A stretch of 64,000 nucleotides of DNA from Imbricaverruca yamaguchii (Eukaryota > Arthropoda > Thecostraca > Neoverrucidae): NCBI GenBank assembly GCA_034440575.1, contig JAOTOL010001437.1, positions 887,001 to 951,000 of the forward strand, written 5' to 3'. The position numbers and the translations under genes were made by a program. The notes below the pieces were generated by a model. That model searched no databases. It was given only the letters and a program-made list of their open reading frames with translations, and was not told the origin of the DNA. Shown here one piece after another: positions 60,101-64,000 of this stretch (position 1 is its first letter; every line of letters begins with the position of its first letter).

Positions 60101-62507
60101 GGCGGTGCAGCTTCCGAGAGACATCCAGAGTCCCACAGACTGCCAATGGGGCGGTGCAGCTTCCGAGAGGCATCCAGAGTCCCACAGACTGCCAACGGGG
60201 CGGTGCAGCTCCAGAAACATCCAGAGTCCCACAGACTGCCAATGGGGCGGTGCAGCTTCCGAGAGGCATCCAGAGTCCCACAGACTGCCAACGGGGCGGT
60301 GCAGCTCCCGAGAGACATCCAGAGTCCCACAGACTGCCAATGGGGCGGTGCAGCTCCCGAGAGACATCCAGAGTCCCACAGACTGCCAATGGGGCGGTGC
60401 AGCTCCCGAGAGACATCCAGAGTCCCACAGACTGCCAATGGGGCGGTGCAGCTTCCGAGAGGCATCCAGAGTCCCACAGACTGCCAACGGGGCGGTGCAG
60501 CTTCCGAGAGGCATCCAGAGTCCCACAGACTGCCAACGGGGCGGTGCAGCTTCCGAGACACATCCAGAGTCCCACAGACTGCCAATGGGGCGGTGCAGCT
60601 TCCGAGAGGCATCCAGAGTCCCACAGACTGCCAATGGGGCGGTGCAGCTTCCGAGAGGCATCCAGAGTCCCACAGACTGCCAAGGGGCGGTGCAGCTCCT
60701 GGGAGACATCCACGGAGACCCACAGACTGTCAATTGGGCAGTGCGGCTCCCGCGAGACATCCACGGAGTCAACCATGGAAAGCCCGCGCCCTTCTGACCC
60801 CTCTCAGAAGAAAGGCGACCCTTGAATAATACGTTTCAATGTAATTCCCACGCAGCCGATTTTCAGTCGAGAGCAACCATCCAGCAACTTCCGTAGTGCC
60901 ACCCCCCCTCCCCCTGGAAAATGGCGTCCCTCCAGATAAGTTCCTCCCCATGAAAACTCCTGCAGCCGCCCCTGGATCACGTGACCGCCGAATGGCATGC
61001 CACATGTCGCAGGCTAGGTTAACAATACACGTCACGTGACCACCCAGCGCCGGTCGCTGATACACGAGCACGAGCTCATCACTGGCTGACGCGAGCCGCC
61101 ATCAATCTGACGGCCAGCTGGGCAGTCCGTCCGATCAATATGCCGAGCGAAAGCCTGGCGCTGCAGGCCCAACATGTTACATCATGGACCAATGCATGCA
61201 TTGGCTCGCAAGGGCCATTGCATGCATCACTTGCATGCCTGTTACATATTTCGCTGTATATTATTCGCTTGCCACGTCGGCTCCATCTGTACCTGCACTT
61301 GTATCCGTACCTGTGTGGGTTTGTACGTGTTTGCGACCAAGGCTAACACCAACACATACATGCATGCGCACATGCATTGACGGCAAAGCAGACCAACATC
61401 AGTACATAAATCATAACCTAGACTAGGGGACGGGCTTGTCTGGGAGTTATCGCCAGTGCCGGTGGACGGGTCTATCTGGGAGTTGTCGGCAGTGCCGGTG
61501 GACGGATCTATCTGGGAGTTGTCGGCAGTGCCGGTGGACGGATCTATCTGGGAGTTGTCGGCAGTGCCGGTGGACGGGTCTATCTGGGAGTTGTCGGCAG
61601 TGCCGGTGGACGGATCTATCTGGGAGTTGTCGGCAGTGCCGGTGGACGGATCTATCTGGGAGTTGTCGGCAGTGCCGGTGGACGGATCTATCTGGGAGTT
61701 ATCGCCAGTGCCGGTGGACGGGTCTATCTGGGAGTTGTCGGCAGTGCCGGTGGACGGATCTATCTGGGAGTTGTCGGCAGTGCCGGTGGACGGATCTATC
61801 TGGGAGTTGTCGGCAGTGCCGGTGGACGGATCTATCTGGGAGTTGTCGGCAGTGCCGGTGGACGGATCTATCTGGGAGTTGTCGGCAGTGCCGGTGGACG
61901 GATCTATCTGGGAGTTGTCGGCAGTGCCGGTGGACGGATCTATCTGGGAGTTGTCGGCAGTGCCGGCGGATGGATCTATATGGGAGTTGTCGGCAGTGCC
62001 GGTGGACGGATCTATCTGGGAGTTGTCGGCAGTGCCGGTGGACGGACCTGTCAGGGAGTTGTCGGCAGTGCCGGTGGACGGATCTATCTGGGAGTTGTCG
62101 GCAGTGCCGGTGGACGGGTCTATCTGGGAGTTGTCGGCAGTGCCGGTGGACGGGTCTATCTGGGAGTTGTCGGCAGTGCCGGTGGACGGATCTATCTGGG
62201 AGTTGTCGGCAGTGCCGGTGGACGGATCTATCTGGGAGTTATCGGCAGTGCCGGTGGACGGGCGGGCGGTCAGGTCAGGACAGGACAGGACAGGACAGGA
62301 CAGGACAGGACAGGACAGGACAGGACAGGACAGGACAGGACAGGACAGGATAGCGCCGCTACTCACCGACTCGCGCACGGCGAGGAACGTGTGACACATC
62401 CAGCGACGTGTTGTGCCGTCACGGCAGATGTACGAGAAGCCGCGCTCATGGTTGCGGTCCGGAGCACAGAACGATACCTTCTCGATCGTCTGGTCCACCA
62501 GCAGATC
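50810..62507 (-). CDS. numb: numb gene, last four coding exons (5' partial)
   Basis: Numb is a membrane-associated adaptor that blocks Notch signalling during asymmetric division and promotes endocytosis. Visible exons on the minus strand: 62507-62367, 55928-55739, 54881-54559, 51106-50810, about 316 codons with matching phases. They give the C-terminal half of the PTB domain ([34 protein letters not shown]), the NumbF region ([20 protein letters not shown]) and a tail with DPF and NPF motifs. The missing start of the PTB domain lies beyond the right edge. It is convergent with Nbas. Confidence 0.93.
51118..53900. repeat. 36-bp minisatellite, about 76 copies, numb intron
   Basis: Units of 36 bp (some 34), plus strand TGTCACACACCCACACCGGC then ACCAGGCGGTACACTG. 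It stops about 12 bases from the exon 4 acceptor, whose GTGTACCCGCC resembles the unit's GTGTACCGCC. Copies toward 53600-53900 are more diverged. The very long open frames across it are compositional. Confidence 0.97.
54238..54425. repeat. GGAGGTGGTGCTGGAGGGGCC-type short repeat
   Basis: About eight loosely conserved units of about 24 bp in the numb intron between exons 3 and 4, ending about 130 bases from the exon 3 donor. Confidence 0.75.
54559..54881 (-). CDS. numb: numb exon 3 (NumbF region)
   Basis: Two bases plus 107 codons. It encodes [20 protein letters not shown], then [20 protein letters not shown] and [20 protein letters not shown], ending LTDTPQ. RQGSFR and KRQYSLR carry the conserved serines known in Numb proteins as aPKC/CaMK targets that release it from the membrane and recruit 14-3-3. 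An extra NPF lies at the start. The acceptor CCCGCAG/AG completes the GAG codon begun in exon 2. The donor CCGCAG/GTGAGA leaves phase 0. Confidence 0.94.
54874..55090. repeat. 32-bp minisatellite carrying duplicated numb exon 3 acceptor
   Basis: About six units of 32 bp. On the minus strand each reads CCTGACCTGACGCCCGCAG then AGCCGGTCTGACC, so it contains the acceptor and the first seven exon bases (AGCCGGT). Confidence 0.9.
55330..55493 (-). mobile_element. tRNA-derived SINE, family B
   Basis: On the minus strand: GGGGCCGCGGAAGCTCAGTC (head with A box), an anticodon region like tRNA-Lys CTT, and B box GGGTTCGAATCCC. The body GGCGTGAGAGATTAGCG is shared with family A and with 58388-58551. 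The stems are too imperfect for a functional tRNA. Confidence 0.8.
55739..55928 (-). CDS. numb: numb exon 2 (end of PTB domain)
   Basis: 63 codons plus one base. It begins [20 protein letters not shown] and continues [20 protein letters not shown], then [20 protein letters not shown] and KPA. This is the C-terminal helix of the Numb PTB domain, nearly identical to vertebrate and insect Numb. The acceptor CCTCAG/GGT follows phase 0 of exon 1. The donor GGCAG/GTCAGT was chosen over a GT at 55709-55710 because its phase fits exon 3. Confidence 0.94.
55920..56040. repeat. 40-bp duplication at numb exon 2 acceptor
   Basis: CACCCTGAGGTCAC at the acceptor is followed 40 bp away by TACCCTGAGGTCAC and later by a weaker CTCGGGGTCAC copy. 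On the minus strand these copies read GTGACCTCAG/GGT. Confidence 0.75.
56041..58387. other. numb intron 1, mostly unrecognised
   Basis: Loose tandem duplications lie at about 56630-56770 (about 50-bp unit) and 56810-56990 (about 80-bp unit, CAATARCTAATGGCA). The remainder shows no gene or RNA signal. Confidence 0.4.
58388..58551 (-). mobile_element. tRNA-derived SINE, family B
   Basis: On the minus strand: GGGGCCGCGGTAGCTCAGTC, an anticodon loop CTCTTGA as in tRNA-Lys(CTT), B box GGGTTCGCATCCC, then the body CCAATCGGCGTGAGAGGTTGG. Anticodon-stem pairing is poor and a body follows the head, so it is a SINE rather than a tRNA gene. Confidence 0.85.
58715..59100. repeat. 11-bp minisatellite
   Basis: About 30 units of CACACAGCCAA with point variants, interrupted near 58830 and 59000. 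Confidence 0.9.
59101..60074. other. numb intron 1, no recognised feature
   Basis: GC-richer sequence with several short compositional ORFs. No family was recognised. Confidence 0.35.
60075..60770. repeat. 49-bp minisatellite, about 14 copies
   Basis: Units of 49 bp based on CATCCAGAGTCCCACAGACT and GCCAATGGGGCGGTGCAGCT. The last two units are more diverged. No exon abuts it. Confidence 0.95.
60771..61435. other. numb intron 1, no recognised feature
   Basis: Unassigned. CA/GC-rich text with repeated GCATGC strings near 61190-61240. Confidence 0.35.
61436..62262. repeat. 36-bp minisatellite, 23 copies
   Basis: Highly uniform 36-bp units GGTGGACGGATCTATCTGGG plus AGTTGTCGGCAGTGCC. It is open in several frames. 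On the minus strand it is in frame with numb exon 1 if the intron were retained ([12 protein letters not shown] period). Confidence 0.97.
62269..62351. repeat. (GGACA)n pentanucleotide repeat
   Basis: About 16 units, lying just inside the intron next to the numb exon 1 donor. Confidence 0.95.
62367..62507 (-). CDS. numb: numb exon 1 (of those visible), PTB core
   Basis: Exactly 47 codons, phase 0 at both ends (CCGCAG/GAT, TCG/GTGAGT). It reads [20 protein letters not shown] then [20 protein letters not shown] and FLAVRES. This is the central strand-and-helix part of the Numb PTB domain and is almost identical to vertebrate Numb. Preceding PTB exons were not found between 62508 and the window end. 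Confidence 0.95.
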
Positions 62508-62522
62508 CTGCGGAGCAGCGAC

Positions 62523-62562
62523 ACACTACGTCACGTCACGTCACGTCACGTCACGCTACGTC
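62523..62562. repeat. (CGTCA)n short repeat
   Basis: About seven pentanucleotide units just upstream (minus-strand sense) of the numb exon 1 acceptor. Confidence 0.85.
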
Positions 62563-62799
62563 GACGCTTCACTATTTCGGGTCAGGTGCCGTGTTTCAAG
62601 GATCCTAGGAGATTGAGTGAGGAGGGCTAGACATCCTGAGGCATGTACTTTCTTTATACCTCAGGACATGGTATTGAGTACGGTGTTCCAGTATGTTGTT
62701 TTCTAGTCTCCTAGTAGCCTCCTTGTATAGGCTTAACCTAGATGGCCCTGTGGCTCTTAGCACTGTAAGGCTTGATGGTGTGTCCACCGACGTCATGTC

Positions 62800-62960
62800 C
62801 GGAGGTCCGGCTGGCATACTCCAAGGACCTGGTGCCATGTTCCAAGGATCCGGTGCTCTGTTCTGAGGACCCGATGCCGTGTCCCAAGGATCCGGTGTTC
62901 TGTTCTGAGGACCCGATGCCGTGCCCCAAGGATCCCGTGTCGTGTCCCGAGGATAAGGTG
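62800..62960. repeat. 21/42-bp minisatellite
   Basis: Alternating 21-bp half-units CCAAGGATCCGGTGYTCTGTT and CTGAGGACCCGATGCCGTG, about seven in all. Confidence 0.88.
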
Positions 62961-63384
62961 CTGTGCATTGGACAACCACCGCCGTGTTCTGGAAACGTCC
63001 CCCGTTCATTGTGGATAAACTATTTTGAATGTTAGGGTACAGCGCCTGCTGTGGCTATTTTGCGCCCTTAACTTCATATCAAGCACCTTGTTAATTCGTC
63101 CTAACTGCGTTGTTGGGACGCAGCGTAAGTGATCAGAACAATGGTGCTGAAGGTACGGTCCGCCTCCGCCGATAAGGATATTCCGCCGTCCCAGTGTCTG
63201 CCGATAAAGTAATTTCAGCTCGCCATAGTCTAGTATAAAAAGAACAAAACGGCAAGACTGTTTCACGACCCATTACATACTAGACCACTGCACATTGGCA
63301 TTCTCCAGAAGTTCGGTAGGCGGTAACCCCAAGTTTGCCAGCGACACTCGAGACCGAAAACATGACCTTTTCGCTCGCATGCAT
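62961..63384. other. numb intron, no recognised feature
   Basis: Unique-looking sequence. No PTB exon was recognised. Confidence 0.35.
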
Positions 63385-63543
63385 TGGTTGGTCATTTGTT
63401 TTACGACACATCGACCGTTGAGTCGTGTAGCGTCGTCAATCTCTCACGCCAATTGATCGCGGGCGAAGGGTAGCGACAGGTGAGATTCAAACCCACAACC
63501 TTCTGATTGTGAGACGAGCGACTTACCCCTAGGCTACTCGTCC
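63385..63543 (-). mobile_element. tRNA-derived SINE, family A, inverted copy
   Basis: On the minus strand: GGGACGAGTAGCCTAGGGGT, B box GGTTTGAATCT, body CAATTGGCGTGAGAGATTG and a tail of GTGTCGTAAAAC. It aligns with 22302-22466 throughout. No clear target-site duplication. Confidence 0.85.
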
Positions 63544-63571
63544 CTTTATAACAGGGCGCAAGGTGCTATGG

Positions 63572-63772
63572 TAACGGGCAAATGTCGCCAGGTGTGGTGG
63601 CTGTGACCCACATGTCGCCAGGTGTGGTGGCTGTGACCCACATGTCGCCAGGTGTGGTGGCTGTGACCCACATGTCGCCAGGTGTGGTGGCTGTGACCCA
63701 CATGTCGCCAGGTGTGGTGGCTGTGACCCACATGTCGCCAGGTGTGGTGGCTGTGACCCACATGTCGCCAGG
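63572..63772. repeat. 30-bp minisatellite, near-identical units
   Basis: Six and a fraction units of CATGTCGCCAGGTGTGGTGG plus CTGTGACCCA with no differences noticed, suggesting recent expansion. Confidence 0.97.
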
Positions 63773-63827
63773 CAGTACAGCCCTGCCATGGCTGTGCTGT
63801 GGCAGGGATGTGACGAGGGGTGTGAGA

Positions 63828-64000
63828 AGAGGTGTGACATGAGGTGTTACAAGAGGTGTTACAAGAGGTGTTACAAGAGGTGTTACAAGAGGTGTGACGA
63901 GTGGTGTGACGAGTGGTGTGACGAGTGGTGTGACGAGTGGTGTGACGAGTGGTGTGACGAGTGGTGTGACGAGTGGTGTGACGAGAGGTGTGACGAGAGG
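63828..64000. repeat. 12-bp minisatellite reaching the window edge
   Basis: Two variants in blocks: AAGAGGTGTTAC, then GAGTGGTGTGAC. It continues beyond the right edge. Confidence 0.93.

Noticed and set aside
60072..60829. Overlapping 230-280-residue ORFs on both strands
   Set aside because: All arise from the 49-bp array. No signal, domain or start context.
63572..63772. A CRISPR-like array of 30-bp repeats
   Set aside because: Units are directly contiguous with no spacers, and the context is clearly eukaryotic.
62508..64000. Upstream numb PTB exons
   Set aside because: No PTB-like translation was found on the minus strand; only repeats, a SINE and unassigned sequence.

Overview
The window is eukaryotic DNA from an arthropod, probably a crustacean. 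Evidence: GT/AG introns, a GH18 chitinase with a peritrophin-type chitin-binding domain, Numb and Nbas proteins of metazoan type, tRNA-derived SINEs, hAT-like DNA transposons and jockey-like LINE remnants. Very GC-rich exons beside long intronic minisatellites are reminiscent of thoracican barnacles, but that is a guess. All calls were made by reading the sequence and from remembered family features; no alignment was run.

Layout. (1) 5317-41619, plus strand: thirteen recognisable exons of Nbas (neuroblastoma-amplified sequence, a Golgi-to-ER tethering and NMD factor) through to its stop codon. The 5' exons are off the left edge or unseen. Splice phases agree at every junction except inside exon 11, which has one frame break. 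(2) 29524-31002, minus strand: a complete intronless secreted chitinase nested in the 8.65-kb Nbas intron. (3) 50810 to beyond 62507, minus strand: the last four coding exons of numb (end of PTB domain, NumbF region, DPF/NPF tail), converging on Nbas. The start of numb lies off the right edge. (4) 41620-50809: intergenic DNA with SINEs, an 8-bp-TSD hAT-like element and decayed LINE pieces.

About a quarter of the window is tandem repeat: roughly 25 separate arrays with units of 2 to 85 bp. The most striking observation is that many arrays sit exactly on splice junctions. Their units contain a copy of the acceptor or donor, often with the adjoining exon bases (Nbas exons 1, 3, 5, 6, 8; numb exons 2, 3 and probably 4 of those visible). 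The introns thus carry tens of duplicated splice sites next to the genuine one. Other structures include a 2.8-kb AT-rich element with long inverted ends present twice, SINEs that share a body but have different tRNA-like heads, and a cluster of three perfect hairpins.
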